Assembly: GCA_050253535.1 (NCBI GenBank)
Contig: JBFWIW010000007.1
Coordinates: 1-64,000, forward strand
Reading direction: 5' to 3'
DNA length: 64,000 bases
Source: JBFWIW01 sp050253535
Lineage (GTDB): Bacteria > Bacillota > Clostridia > Oscillospirales > Oscillospiraceae
Shown in pieces: positions 41,068 through 49,248 of the stretch. The number at the start of each line of letters is the position of its first letter. Positions within the stretch are counted from its first letter, which is position 1. The translations under genes were made by a program, and so were the position numbers. The notes below the pieces were generated by a model. It made no database searches, was not told the DNA's origin, and saw nothing but the letters and a program-made list of their open reading frames with translations.

Positions 41068-43545
41068 ATGGGTAAAAAGGTACTGATAGTAGGTGGAGTT
41101 GCAGGCGGCGCAAGTACCGCGACAAGGCTCAGGAGGCTGGATGAAAAAGCCGAGATTATTATGTTTGAGCGCGGTGAGTATATTTCATATGCAAATTGCG
41201 GATTACCATATCATATCGGAAATGTAATAAAATCACGCAGCTCTCTGCTGCTTGTTGCGCCCGACGCGATGCGGGCTAAGTATAATGTTGACGTCCGTAT
41301 AAAGCAGGAGGTCGTCTCCATCGACCGGGCGGAGAAGACAGTGGCGGTAAAGAAAATTGAAACCGGCGAAGTCTACACGGAGAGTTATGACATATTGCTG
41401 CTCTCTACTGGCTCATCGCCGCTCAGACCGCCGATCCCGGGTATCGACGGAGAGCGTATCATGTCGCTTTGGACAGTGCCGGACACAGATAAAATCAAAT
41501 CGTATATCACGGAAAAAAACGTTAAGACCGCGGTTATCGTAGGCGGCGGTTTTATCGGGCTTGAGATGGCTGAAAACCTACACCTTGCGGGAGTTAAAGT
41601 AACTATCGTAGAGATGCTGGACCAGGTCATGGCGCCTCTGGATTACGAAATGGCGCTCCCTCTCCATGAAAATCTGGAGCAAAACGGCGTGGCGCTCTCT
41701 CTGGGCGACGGCGTATCCTCTTTTGAGAATGCGAATTCCTCCGTAACAGTAAAACTTAAGAGCGGTAAAACCGTTTCCGCGGATCTTGTCATTCTCTCCA
41801 TTGGCGTACGCCCCAACAGTGAGCTGGCTAAAGCCGCGGGGCTCCAGCTTAACGCGCGCGGCGGCATAGCCGTGGACGATACGCTCAAAACTTCCGACCC
41901 GAACATCTATGCCGTCGGCGACGTGATCGAGGTAGAGGATTTTATCAGCAAAGAACGTACGATGGTGCCGCTCGCCGGTCCGGCAAACAAGCAGGGCCGC
42001 ATCGCGGCGAACAACATCTCTGGAGCCGCCGAGCACTACGAGGGTACTCAGGGTACGTCGGTTGCCAAAGTGTTCGACCTCACGGCCGCAAGCACGGGCG
42101 CAAATGAAAAAACGCTTATAAAGCGCGGACTTGTTAAAGGAAAGGATTACGAGAGGGCTTACATCACCCAGAACTCTCATGCGGGATACTACCCCGGTGC
42201 GATGCCGCTCACGATGAAGCTGCTCTTCTCCACGGACGGCAAAAAGTTGTTTGGCGCACAGATAGTCGGGCGCGACGGCGTCGACAAGCGCATCGACACG
42301 ATCGCCGTGGCGATACGACTCGGCGGAACGGTCTCAGACCTCAAATCACTGGAGCTCGCCTATGCGCCCCCATATTCCTCAGCGAAAGATCCGGTCAACA
42401 TGATCGGCTTTGTGGCGGAAAACGTACTTTCCGGAAAAGTCATTTTTTCTGATTGGGACGCAATCGAGAAAAACCCGGACGCCATCCTTCTCGATGTGCG
42501 CGAGGATGCGGAGCGGATGGCGTTTACACTGCCGCACGCCGTTGAAATCCCGCTCGGTCAACTCCGTAAAAAGCTTGACATGCTGGATAAAAACAAGGAG
42601 ATCATCACCTTCTGTTCCATCGGTTTGCGCTCCTACAACGCCGCTCGCGTACTCATGGAGAACGGATTTAAAAATGTCAAACTCTACCCGGCCGGAACAC
42701 GTTTTTATCAGTCCACGCATTATCAGGAGAGCGACATGAACATACCTGCGCCTATTACCATCTCCGACAGCGGGCATCAGGAAGTGAATGATATCCCCCG
42801 TTCATCTATGCGCCTGGACTGCAGCGGGATGCAGTGCCCCGGTCCTATCATGAAGGTGTTTGAGACCATGAAAGACATGAAGGACGGCGACGTTATGGAG
42901 GTCTCCGCATCCGATCCGGGCTTTGCAAGGGATATCGTCGCATGGTGCAGACGCACCGGAAATCAGCTGGTTTCCAACGAGCACAGAGGAAACGACTACG
43001 TGGCGCTGGTGAAAAAGGGCGTTTCCGCTGCTTCCCCTGTTTCCTCAGCTCCTGCCGCTGCCGTACAGAACACGACCGAGGGCAAGACCATCATAGTGTT
43101 CTCCGGCGACCTCGACAAGGTGCTGGCGAGCTTTATAATCGCTAACGGCGCCGCCGCAATGGGCAGGCCGGTCACGATGTTCTTCACCTTCTGGGGCCTG
43201 AACGTACTGCGCAAACCCGATAAGCAGAATGTAAAAAAGACAATGATGGAGTCCATGTTCGGCGGCATGATGCCCCGCGGCTCCGGCAAGCTCAGGCTGT
43301 CCAAGATGAACATGGGCGGTATGGGTACAGCTATGATGAAAAAGATTATGAAGGATAAAAATGTGGATTCCCTTGAGGATCTCATTAAGAAGGCCATGAA
43401 GACGGGCGTCAAGATCGTCGCCTGCACCATGAGCATGGACGTGATGGGAATAAAGGAAGAGGAACTCATTGACGGCGTGGAGCTCGGCGGCGTCGGCGCA
43501 TATCTCGGAGATGCCGAAGAATCCAATGTAAACCTGTTTATCTGA
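41068..43545 (+). CDS. CoA-disulfide reductase-like flavoprotein fused to rhodanese, TusA and DsrE domains
   Basis: An 825-residue, four-domain protein for persulfide or polysulfide chemistry. Residues 1-450 are a pyridine-nucleotide disulfide oxidoreductase of the CoADR/NADH-peroxidase branch with FAD fold 'VLIVGGVAGGASTATR' and the single redox Cys 44 in 'YANCGLPYHIG'. A rhodanese domain (about 455-550) has Cys 516 in 'TFCSIGLRSY'; a TusA/SirA domain (about 580-650) has the 'CPGPIMK' motif (Cys 590); the C-terminal DsrE-like domain (about 670-825) has Cys 786 in 'IVACTMSMD'. All four catalytic cysteines are present. Sulfur relay along one chain is inferred. AAGGAGGG precedes the ATG. Confidence 0.92.
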   Translation: MGKKVLIVGGVAGGASTATRLRRLDEKAEIIMFERGEYISYANCGLPYHIGNVIKSRSSLLLVAPDAMRAKYNVDVRIKQEVVSIDRAEKTVAVKKIETGEVYTESYDILLLSTGSSPLRPPIPGIDGERIMSLWTVPDTDKIKSYITEKNVKTAVIVGGGFIGLEMAENLHLAGVKVTIVEMLDQVMAPLDYEMALPLHENLEQNGVALSLGDGVSSFENANSSVTVKLKSGKTVSADLVILSIGVRPNSELAKAAGLQLNARGGIAVDDTLKTSDPNIYAVGDVIEVEDFISKERTMVPLAGPANKQGRIAANNISGAAEHYEGTQGTSVAKVFDLTAASTGANEKTLIKRGLVKGKDYERAYITQNSHAGYYPGAMPLTMKLLFSTDGKKLFGAQIVGRDGVDKRIDTIAVAIRLGGTVSDLKSLELAYAPPYSSAKDPVNMIGFVAENVLSGKVIFSDWDAIEKNPDAILLDVREDAERMAFTLPHAVEIPLGQLRKKLDMLDKNKEIITFCSIGLRSYNAARVLMENGFKNVKLYPAGTRFYQSTHYQESDMNIPAPITISDSGHQEVNDIPRSSMRLDCSGMQCPGPIMKVFETMKDMKDGDVMEVSASDPGFARDIVAWCRRTGNQLVSNEHRGNDYVALVKKGVSAASPVSSAPAAAVQNTTEGKTIIVFSGDLDKVLASFIIANGAAAMGRPVTMFFTFWGLNVLRKPDKQNVKKTMMESMFGGMMPRGSGKLRLSKMNMGGMGTAMMKKIMKDKNVDSLEDLIKKAMKTGVKIVACTMSMDVMGIKEEELIDGVELGGVGAYLGDAEESNVNLFI

Positions 43546-43556
43546 TCACATATCCT

Positions 43557-43595
43557 GCAAAGGCCGGATGCATTTCGCATCCGGCCTTTGCTTGT
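43557..43595 (+). terminator. Terminator after the four-domain sulfur protein gene
   Basis: Perfect 15-bp GC-rich stem (43557-43571 with 43577-43591) with a 5-nt loop, followed by TTGTC. Confidence 0.8.
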
Positions 43596-43806
43596 CGAGA
43601 CACATATTTTCTGACAGTGCGGGAATAAGTTCTCGGCTCTCATAAGCCTCGAGAGGTAAGGTTTTCGCCGCGCATGTCACCGGAAACTTTGGGAATGCAC
43701 AATTTATAAAAATTCTTTAGCATGGCGGACTGTCGCCCGCCCAGTAAATTATCACCGCCTGGTGGAAAACAGGCCGCTTTAGGCTAATTTAATAGTAGTA
43801 TGAAAC

Positions 43807-45006
43807 TCAGTTCTGGACCTTTCCGTTCTGTGTACCACCGGACAAAGCGCCGTCGTTTTCATTGGAAGCTGTGTTGTCCTTCTGCGCGCTCCCCGTTTCA
43901 TCCGAACCCTGAGTTTGCGGCGATGAGCTCTGCTCCTGCTCCACATCCGACGAACTCTGGTTCTGTCCTGAGCCCACATCAGTTTGTGTCTGNNNNNNNN
44001 NNNNNNNNNNNNNNNNNNNNNNNNNNNNNNNNNNNNNNNNNNNNNNNNNNNNNNNNNNNNNNNNNNNNNNNNNNNNNNNNNNNNNNNNNNNNCCCGAGTT
44101 CTGTGTTCCATTCTGCTCCTGGTTTTTGTTTCCATCTTCCTGGCCCTGATTCATATTCTGTTCGCTGTTCCTGTTTTTCTCCGCGCTGCCTTTTGCAGTC
44201 TGCACATTCTGCGCGGCCTGGGCCATCTTTTCAAAAGAAACGGCATTCTCACCGTTTAAGACATCGTAGTCTGTAGATGACGACAGATATTCACCCGCTC
44301 TTGCTATTATTTCCGTAATCTTTGCGTCCATGTACTGCTCGACTGTAATACTGGGGTCAAGCGCCTGCAGTGCCGCAATCAGTTTGTACTTACCGGGAGA
44401 TACGCCAAGCTCTTTAGCTTCAGTCCTCTGCTGCAGGCTCGAACAATCCGTATAAACTATCGCTGCCGCATTGCAGGTCTCAAGCGCCGTAGCTACCCCA
44501 TTTTCGCCTGTATCCCGCAGGCCGGAGGCCGTTTCTTCGTCGTCCGATTCCGCGGTTATCGCAATCACCGTGGAACCGTCCTCCAGAATAAAGCCCTGCT
44601 CGTCAGCCTTTTGGACTAAAGCGGTGATTGCCTCTTCCAGTGAAAGATTTCTCAGTTTGTTATCCTTTAAAATTGAATCTCCGTCCTCATTGTATCCCTC
44701 CGAGCATACAACGCTGCCGAAGACGTTTATGCCCAATTCTACGCTTGGGTTGATGTCCAGGCTGACATAGTTTATCGGCGTATTGTAATATGCGTAACCC
44801 GCTACAGACAAAACCGCACAGGCAGCTACCGACGAGATGGCGACTGCCATTCTTTTTACCGCAGACCTTTTTCGCTCATGTGTCGGACTTCCGTTCCCGG
44901 TTTGCCGGCCTCTGCCTGCGAGAGCACCCCTGACAAGCACCTTTGTGCCCTCTTTCAAGTCTTCTTCCGCTCTCATTCTGTCCAAATATTCCGCAAAAAA
45001 ATTCAT
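43807..45006 (-). CDS. Membrane anti-sigma factor with RsgI-like periplasmic domain, copy 1 (contains assembly gap)
   Basis: About 399 residues including 34 undefined ones. Residues 1-50 are cytosolic and basic, 53-74 form one membrane helix ('MAVAISSVAACAVLSVAGYAYY'), then comes the RsgI-type extracellular segment 'YVSLDINPSVELGINVFG'. In RsgI proteins the N-P bond of this motif is cut autocatalytically. The outer tail is rich in Gln, Asn, Ser. The start overlaps its sigma gene by 4 nt. The 100-N gap at 43993-44092 falls in the tail; the frame happens to continue across it but true length is unknown. The intracellular part is short and unlike the classic RsgI N-domain, fitting an ECF partner. 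Confidence 0.8.
   Translation of the reverse strand: MNFFAEYLDRMRAEEDLKEGTKVLVRGALAGRGRQTGNGSPTHERKRSAVKRMAVAISSVAACAVLSVAGYAYYNTPINYVSLDINPSVELGINVFGSVVCSEGYNEDGDSILKDNKLRNLSLEEAITALVQKADEQGFILEDGSTVIAITAESDDEETASGLRDTGENGVATALETCNAAAIVYTDCSSLQQRTEAKELGVSPGKYKLIAALQALDPSITVEQYMDAKITEIIARAGEYLSSSTDYDVLNGENAVSFEKMAQAAQNVQTAKGSAEKNRNSEQNMNQGQEDGNKNQEQNGTQNSXXXXXXXXXXXXXXXXXXXXXXXXXXXXXXXXXXQTQTDVGSGQNQSSSDVEQEQSSSPQTQGSDETGSAQKDNTASNENDGALSGGTQNGKVQN
43993..44092. other. Assembly gap (100 N)
   Basis: Exactly 100 unspecified bases, the usual placeholder for a gap of unknown size. It lies in the low-complexity tail of anti-sigma copy 1. Copy 2 has tandem coding repeats at the corresponding place, so a repeat is the likely cause of the break. 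Confidence 0.98.
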
Positions 45007-45488
45007 AACATAGTTTCCCCCACTTTCTGTTTTAGCTTCTCTCTGGCGCGCCTGAGCCGGGTGTAGACGGTATTCGTATTTTTCTGCATTATTTCCGCGA
45101 TTTCCGGAATTGTCCTGCCCTCGTAATAGTGCAGATAGACCACTTCCTTGTATTCGGAAGGCAATTCGAGAACGGCTTTTATCAGCTCGCCCTGCGTTGG
45201 ACTCTCGTAAGGAATTTCCATTTCCTCAATGCTGTCCACTTTATTCCGCCAGAAGCTTTTGCACAGGTCTTTGCATTTGTTGAATGTCACACGGCAAAGC
45301 CACGCCCTCTGGTGATCTTCGCTCTGAAACGATTCCGCGTTTAAAAAGAACTTTAAAAACACCTCCTGAAACACGTCTTCCACGTCGGCATAGTTCCTCA
45401 GATACAGAAAACAAATGCGGCGGACCATATCGGCATATTTTTCAATTGCTGCTGAAACAGCATCGTCGGTACCTAACGACTGTTCCAA
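45003..45488 (-). CDS. ECF-type RNA polymerase sigma factor, copy 1
   Basis: A 161-residue sigma-70 family protein with region 2 ('YADMVRRICFLYLRNYADVED', 'VFQEVFLKFF') and region 4 helix-turn-helix ('GRTIPEIAEIMQKNTNTVYT', 'RLRRAREKL') and nothing else, as in ECF factors. The start is TTG 45488 behind AAGGAGG. It is followed with a 4-nt overlap by its membrane anti-sigma factor. A close paralogue is at 47216-47701, by eye about three quarters identical. The signal sensed is unknown. Confidence 0.9.
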   Translation of the reverse strand: MEQSLGTDDAVSAAIEKYADMVRRICFLYLRNYADVEDVFQEVFLKFFLNAESFQSEDHQRAWLCRVTFNKCKDLCKSFWRNKVDSIEEMEIPYESPTQGELIKAVLELPSEYKEVVYLHYYEGRTIPEIAEIMQKNTNTVYTRLRRAREKLKQKVGETML

Positions 45489-45750
45489 TTGCCTCCCTCC
45501 TTCCTGTCTTTAATACGAATACAACGAACAAATCTGTTCATAATTTTGATAAAAAAGTCCTCTCGTCCTTTTCACCGACACAAACAGCTTTTTCGGTCAT
45601 TGCAACAGGCGGGTACTATCGAAATCCGAAAAAGACTGTCTCCCAGCGCTTTGCGGGGATTTACTCCCTGCAAAGCGCTGCTTGCGTGGCCTGACCTCAC
45701 CCGGAACTCATTCCGGTCTTTGTCGAAAACAAAGTTTCCGACAAACTAAA
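45489..45750. other. Intergenic region upstream of sigma copy 1, with inverted repeats
   Basis: No gene found. It contains a strong imperfect hairpin (CAGCGCTTTGC 45644-45654 with GCAAAGCGCTG 45670-45680, inner pairs extend it) and a smaller inverted repeat TTTGTCG/CGACAAA (45719-45745). The promoter of sigma copy 1 should lie between 45489 and about 45620 on the minus strand, but I could not fix an ECF-type -35/-10 pair with confidence. Confidence 0.5.
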
Positions 45751-45790
45751 AATAGTCTTCCGCCGTATAAAATCACGGTGAAAGACTATT
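45745..45790 (-). terminator. Terminator of the sigma/anti-sigma copy 2 operon
   Basis: Imperfect stem pairing 45751-45766 with 45775-45790 (AATAGTCTT/AAGACTATT outer part) and a T-rich minus-strand tail. Confidence 0.75.
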
Positions 45791-45833
45791 ATTAATGAAA
45801 ACGGCAAATGACGGAACGGCGGAAGCCGGGTCT

Positions 45834-47219
45834 TTAGCTTTTGCTCTTTCCGTTCTTTTCGCTTTTGGACTCCGTACTGCCGTTATCTTTCGAATCTTTA
45901 TCGTCTGTTTTGCTCTTTGCGCTCTCCTTCTCATCTTCATTCTTTGTCTTCTGATCCGAGGATGAGTTTTCATTCGGCTTCTGCTCCTTCTCCTCTTCCG
46001 ATGAGCTCAGATCCTGATCCTTATTCTGCTTGTCATTCGAAGAACCCTTAATTTGGCCCTGATTCTGCTTGTCATCACAAGAGCCCTGGCCCTGATTCTG
46101 CTTGTCATCACTAGTATCCTGACTCTGGCCCTGATTCTGTTTGACATCCGAAGAACTCTGGCTTTGACTTTGCTGCAATCCGGTTTGCGCCTTACCCTGT
46201 TCCTTTCCCGAGGCTGAAGCGTTCGCTGCCTGATCCTGACCCGAGGTCCGGGTCTGGCCTTTATCCTGTTCCGATGCAGAAGCGCTCTGTATCTCGGCCT
46301 GATTCTGTTCTGCTATGGCTGAATCCTCATCTGTTTCCTGCTCCGGATCGTTGTCTTCACATTCTTGATCCGTGTTCATATTTCTGCTGCACGTGTTCTG
46401 ATCTTTTTCTGTGCAGCCCTTTGCCGCGAGTACATCTCTGGCGGCCTGAGCGATTATTTCAAGAGATTGGGCATTTTCACCGTTAACATCGCTGTTCGGA
46501 GATTCCGTCAGATACTCGTTCGCTTTTGTTATAATATCTGTGACTTTTGCGTCCTTATACGTCTCGATCGTAATGCTCGGATCAAGTTCCTGCAAAACCG
46601 AAATCAGCTTGTACTTCCCCGGTGATATGCCCAGTTCCCTGGCCTCGGTTCTGAACCGGAGGCATGAACAGTCGGTATACACTACAGCATCTGTGCTGCA
46701 GATGTCAAGCGCCAGATCTACTCCCGCCCTGCTAGTCTCCTGCAATTCGGCGGCGGTTTCTTCATCGTCCGACTGCGCGGTGACCGCTATAACCGTTGAG
46801 CCGTCCTCCGTGATAAAACCCTGTTCGGCCGCCTCCTGAACAAGTATGCTTATCGCCTCTTCGAGGGATTGATTTTTTAATTTATGTCCTTTCAAAATCG
46901 AATTTCCGTCCGCGTTATATCCATCCGCGCATATCACACTGCCAAAGGCGTTTACACCTAGTTCAACGCTAGGGTTTATATCCAGACTTACATAATTTAC
47001 AGGCGTATTGTAGTATGCATATCCCGCTGCCGCCAAAACCACGCAAGCGGCCACCGACGATATAGCGACGGCTATCTTTTTATATGCGGACTTTTTCAGT
47101 ACTTCACTCTCCCTTTGCTGCGCTCCGGCGGCAAGGGCTTTTCTGACAAAAACTATTGTGTTCTCTTTAAGTTTTTCTTCCGCTTTTATTTTATCCATAT
47201 ATTCAAAAAAAGAGTTCAT
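45834..47219 (-). CDS. Membrane anti-sigma factor with RsgI-like periplasmic domain, copy 2
   Basis: A 461-residue paralogue of the protein at 43807. Cytosolic N-terminus 1-48, membrane helix 49-70, then 'NYVSLDINPSVELGVNAFG' with the putative autoproteolytic N82-P83 bond and a globular outer domain to about residue 255. From there to the end it is a low-complexity tail rich in Gln, Asn, Ser, Asp and Lys with repeated D-K-Q-N-Q-G-Q units. Such tails often span the cell wall. ATG 47219 overlaps the sigma stop by 4 nt. In Clostridium thermocellum RsgI-type proteins sense polysaccharides with C-terminal binding modules; no such module is visible here. Confidence 0.85.
   Translation of the reverse strand: MNSFFEYMDKIKAEEKLKENTIVFVRKALAAGAQQRESEVLKKSAYKKIAVAISSVAACVVLAAAGYAYYNTPVNYVSLDINPSVELGVNAFGSVICADGYNADGNSILKGHKLKNQSLEEAISILVQEAAEQGFITEDGSTVIAVTAQSDDEETAAELQETSRAGVDLALDICSTDAVVYTDCSCLRFRTEARELGISPGKYKLISVLQELDPSITIETYKDAKVTDIITKANEYLTESPNSDVNGENAQSLEIIAQAARDVLAAKGCTEKDQNTCSRNMNTDQECEDNDPEQETDEDSAIAEQNQAEIQSASASEQDKGQTRTSGQDQAANASASGKEQGKAQTGLQQSQSQSSSDVKQNQGQSQDTSDDKQNQGQGSCDDKQNQGQIKGSSNDKQNKDQDLSSSEEEKEQKPNENSSSDQKTKNEDEKESAKSKTDDKDSKDNGSTESKSEKNGKSKS
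46015..46170 (-). repeat. Tandem coding repeats in the anti-sigma copy 2 tail
   Basis: Several imperfect units of about 36-48 bp that encode D-K-Q-N-Q-G-Q-like heptads separated by variable Ser/Asp-rich spacers. They explain both the protein tail and, probably, the assembly break in the paralogue. Confidence 0.75.
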
Positions 47220-47701
47220 ATAAGAATTTCGCCCGCTTTCTTTTTAAGCAGCGCTTTGGCGCGCCTTAGCCGAGAGTAGACAGTACTTGTATTCTTCTGC
47301 AATATTTCCGCGATCTCCGGAATTGTCCTGCCCTCGTAATAATGTAGATAGATCAATTCTTTGTATTCGGGAGGGAGATCGAAAACAGCTTTTATCTGTT
47401 CATTTCGTTCCGGGCTTTCATAAGGAATATCCATTTCCTCAATGCTGACCACTTTATTCCGCCAGGAACTTTTACACACGTCTTTGCACTTGTTGAATGT
47501 CACACGGCAAAGCCAGGCCTTCTGGTGTTCTTCGCCTTGAAACGATTCGGCATTTAAAAAGAACTTTAAAAATACCTCCTGAAACACGTCTTCCACATCG
47601 GCATAGTTCTTCAAATATAGAAAACAAATTCGGCGGACCATATCGGCATGTTTTTGAATTGCCGCTGAAACGGTATCATCAATTGCTATCAGCTGTTCCA
47701 A
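47216..47701 (-). CDS. ECF-type RNA polymerase sigma factor, copy 2
   Basis: A 161-residue ECF sigma factor, same length as copy 1 and highly similar throughout, with the strongest conservation in region 2 ('VFQEVFLKFFLNAESFQ') and region 4 ('YYEGRTIPEIAEILQKNTST'). The start is TTG 47701 behind AAAGGAGAGAGG. Overlaps its anti-sigma gene by 4 nt. The tandem pair probably arose by duplication of the two-gene unit. Confidence 0.9.
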   Translation of the reverse strand: MEQLIAIDDTVSAAIQKHADMVRRICFLYLKNYADVEDVFQEVFLKFFLNAESFQGEEHQKAWLCRVTFNKCKDVCKSSWRNKVVSIEEMDIPYESPERNEQIKAVFDLPPEYKELIYLHYYEGRTIPEIAEILQKNTSTVYSRLRRAKALLKKKAGEILI

Positions 47702-47898
47702 GCACCTCTCTCCTTTCTCTATTTTAGTATGTATGCAAAAAATACCAGTTTTTCATTCAGGTTATAATTGGCTTTTTATGCCGGTATACTTATATAGAGT
47801 ATTGTATAGCCTGATTATACCATAAATCGTCTCTGGCAAATAGCAATACGGGCATACTGTTGCAATATTTTTTGGTCCAATATTTGGAATTTCGTTTG

Positions 47899-47939
47899 TG
47901 TGACCTGCTCACAGAATGAATATAAAAAACGGGTATAAT
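47899..47939 (+). promoter_or_regulatory. Crp-type site and -10 box upstream of trxA copy 1
   Basis: TGTGA-CCTGC-TCACA (47899-47913) is a dyad with the GTGAC-N3-(G/C)TCAC pattern also seen at 40978. TATAAT lies at 47934-47939 without a recognisable -35 box. The dyad centre falls near -40 from the expected start, the class II activator position. Confidence 0.5.
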
Positions 47940-47982
47940 AAACTCAGAAACAAAAAATAATAAAGATAGAGGAGAGATAATA

Positions 47983-48294
47983 ATGTCGGCACTCGTTATA
48001 ACAAAAGATAATTTCGAAGCAGAGGTCATGCGTTCGGACAAGCCTGTACTTTTGGATTTTTGGGCTTCATGGTGCGGCCCGTGCAGAATGGTTTCCCCTG
48101 TGGTTGACGAAATAGCTGGAGAGGTCACTAATGCAAAGGTAGGCAAGGTTAATGTTGATGAACAACCTGAGCTTGCAAGCGCATTCAAAGTCATGAGTAT
48201 CCCGACTCTTGCCGTCATCAAGGACGGAAAGGTAGTCAGTACAACTGTAGGAGTAAGACCTAAATCCGAAATCGTCAAAATGCTCAGCGTATAA
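47983..48294 (+). CDS. trxA: Thioredoxin, copy 1
   Basis: A 103-residue thioredoxin with the active site 'FWASWCGPCRMVSP' and the cis-Pro in 'SIPTL'. Cytosolic disulfide reductant. ATG 47983 follows GAGGAGAG. A related thioredoxin is at 62273. It lies next to a Crp-like regulator gene transcribed toward it and has a Crp-type site upstream. Confidence 0.95.
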   Translation: MSALVITKDNFEAEVMRSDKPVLLDFWASWCGPCRMVSPVVDEIAGEVTNAKVGKVNVDEQPELASAFKVMSIPTLAVIKDGKVVSTTVGVRPKSEIVKMLSV

Positions 48295-48302
48295 ACATAA
48301 AT

Positions 48303-48350
48303 AAAGCAGCAGCGGCAGGTCACTTTGATCTGCCGCTGTTGCTTTATTTC
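48303..48350. terminator. Bidirectional terminator between trxA and the Crp-like gene
   Basis: Stem of about 16 bp (48303-48318 with 48330-48345), 11-nt loop, TTATTTC tail on the plus strand. The stem ends overlap the last bases of the convergent regulator gene. Confidence 0.8.
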
Positions 48351-49018
48351 GTAAGCGCTCTGAGTTTCTCTTTGTCGACAATTTTTATACCGCCGCGTGA
48401 GAGTTCAACGATGCCCTCCTGCGCAAAATATTTCAGCATTCTGGTGACCACTTCTCGGGCGCTGCCGATATACCGCGCTGCCTGCTCATGTGTTATACGG
48501 ATGATATCGCTGCCGGACTGTGACAGCTCATCCCAAAGGAACACCGCAAGCCGCTTATCCATGCTCATGAAAAGTATCTGCTGCATAGCCCACATTACGT
48601 CGGAAAAACGTTCGGTCGCAATCTTATAGGCAAAACACTCAACATAGATATTGCGTTCGGCAAGGCCCGAAAAATAATGCGAACCGATGAGCAGAACCTC
48701 CGAGTCCTCCTCCGCGTCGACGTGCACATCGAAAGTAATCGCGGAAAGCACGCATGAGGCGGAGAGGACGCACATATCTCCCTCTCCGAGGCGATAGAGC
48801 GTTATCTCCTTGCCCTCCTCGGAGAGCATATAGGTCCTCAGCACCCCGCTCTTAATAATGAAAAAGCCCAGGCAGTTGTTCTCTCCGCTATGGATATTTG
48901 TGCCCTTTGGATAGTGCATAAGCGAAGCATTGTTCATCATATTTTCCTGTTCGTCCCTCGCAAGATGTTCCCAGGCTGAAAAATTTGAAAGCAGTTTTTC
49001 ATATTCAGTATTCGGCAT
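48344..49018 (-). CDS. Crp/Fnr-family transcription regulator
   Basis: A 224-residue regulator with an N-terminal cyclic-nucleotide-type sensor domain and a C-terminal winged helix ('ITHEQAARYIGSAREVVTRMLKYF'). The recognition helix reads R-E-V-V-T-R, matching the R-E-x-x-x-R of E. coli Crp that reads GTGA, not the E-x-x-S-R of Fnr. No N-terminal Fe-S cysteine cluster of the Fnr kind is visible, so the ligand is unknown. ATG 49018 follows AAAGGAAG. It is divergent from the tungsten oxidoreductase operon. Confidence 0.88.
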   Translation of the reverse strand: MPNTEYEKLLSNFSAWEHLARDEQENMMNNASLMHYPKGTNIHSGENNCLGFFIIKSGVLRTYMLSEEGKEITLYRLGEGDMCVLSASCVLSAITFDVHVDAEEDSEVLLIGSHYFSGLAERNIYVECFAYKIATERFSDVMWAMQQILFMSMDKRLAVFLWDELSQSGSDIIRITHEQAARYIGSAREVVTRMLKYFAQEGIVELSRGGIKIVDKEKLRALTK

Positions 49019-49181
49019 AGCGCTCTTCCTTTCAGGCATAAAAAAGTGTTTGTTATTATTTTAATCTGTTTAGAGTTTTTTTTCAATAGATAAAGCAATT
49101 AAGCGCTAGGTGATTTTGCATAATCCTGCAATTCTGGTATCATCCACCAACATTCTTGTTATTGTACATAAAAAAGAATCT

Positions 49182-49242
49182 ATAAGTTTAGTTATATTAA
49201 ACTTATGTCATACTTGCGATTACCGGTCAGTAGGTTTATAAT
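49182..49242 (+). promoter_or_regulatory. Promoter of the tungsten oxidoreductase operon with upstream dyad
   Basis: TTGCGA (49214-49219) and TATAAT (49237-49242), spacer 17 bp. A 9-bp-arm inverted repeat ATAAGTTTA-N7-TAAACTTAT (49182-49206) lies just upstream of the -35, a position suited to an activator. Confidence 0.65.
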
Positions 49243-49248
49243 AAATGC

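Noticed and set aside
42996..43643. A 215-codon minus-strand frame opposite the TusA/DsrE end of the sulfur protein
   Set aside because: It covers a gene with clear motifs and the terminator beyond it; Pro/Ser-rich shadow sequence.
46015..46170. Short regularly spaced repeats as a CRISPR array
   Set aside because: The units are in frame, encode D-K-Q-N-Q-G-Q, vary in sequence and lie inside a membrane protein gene without cas genes.
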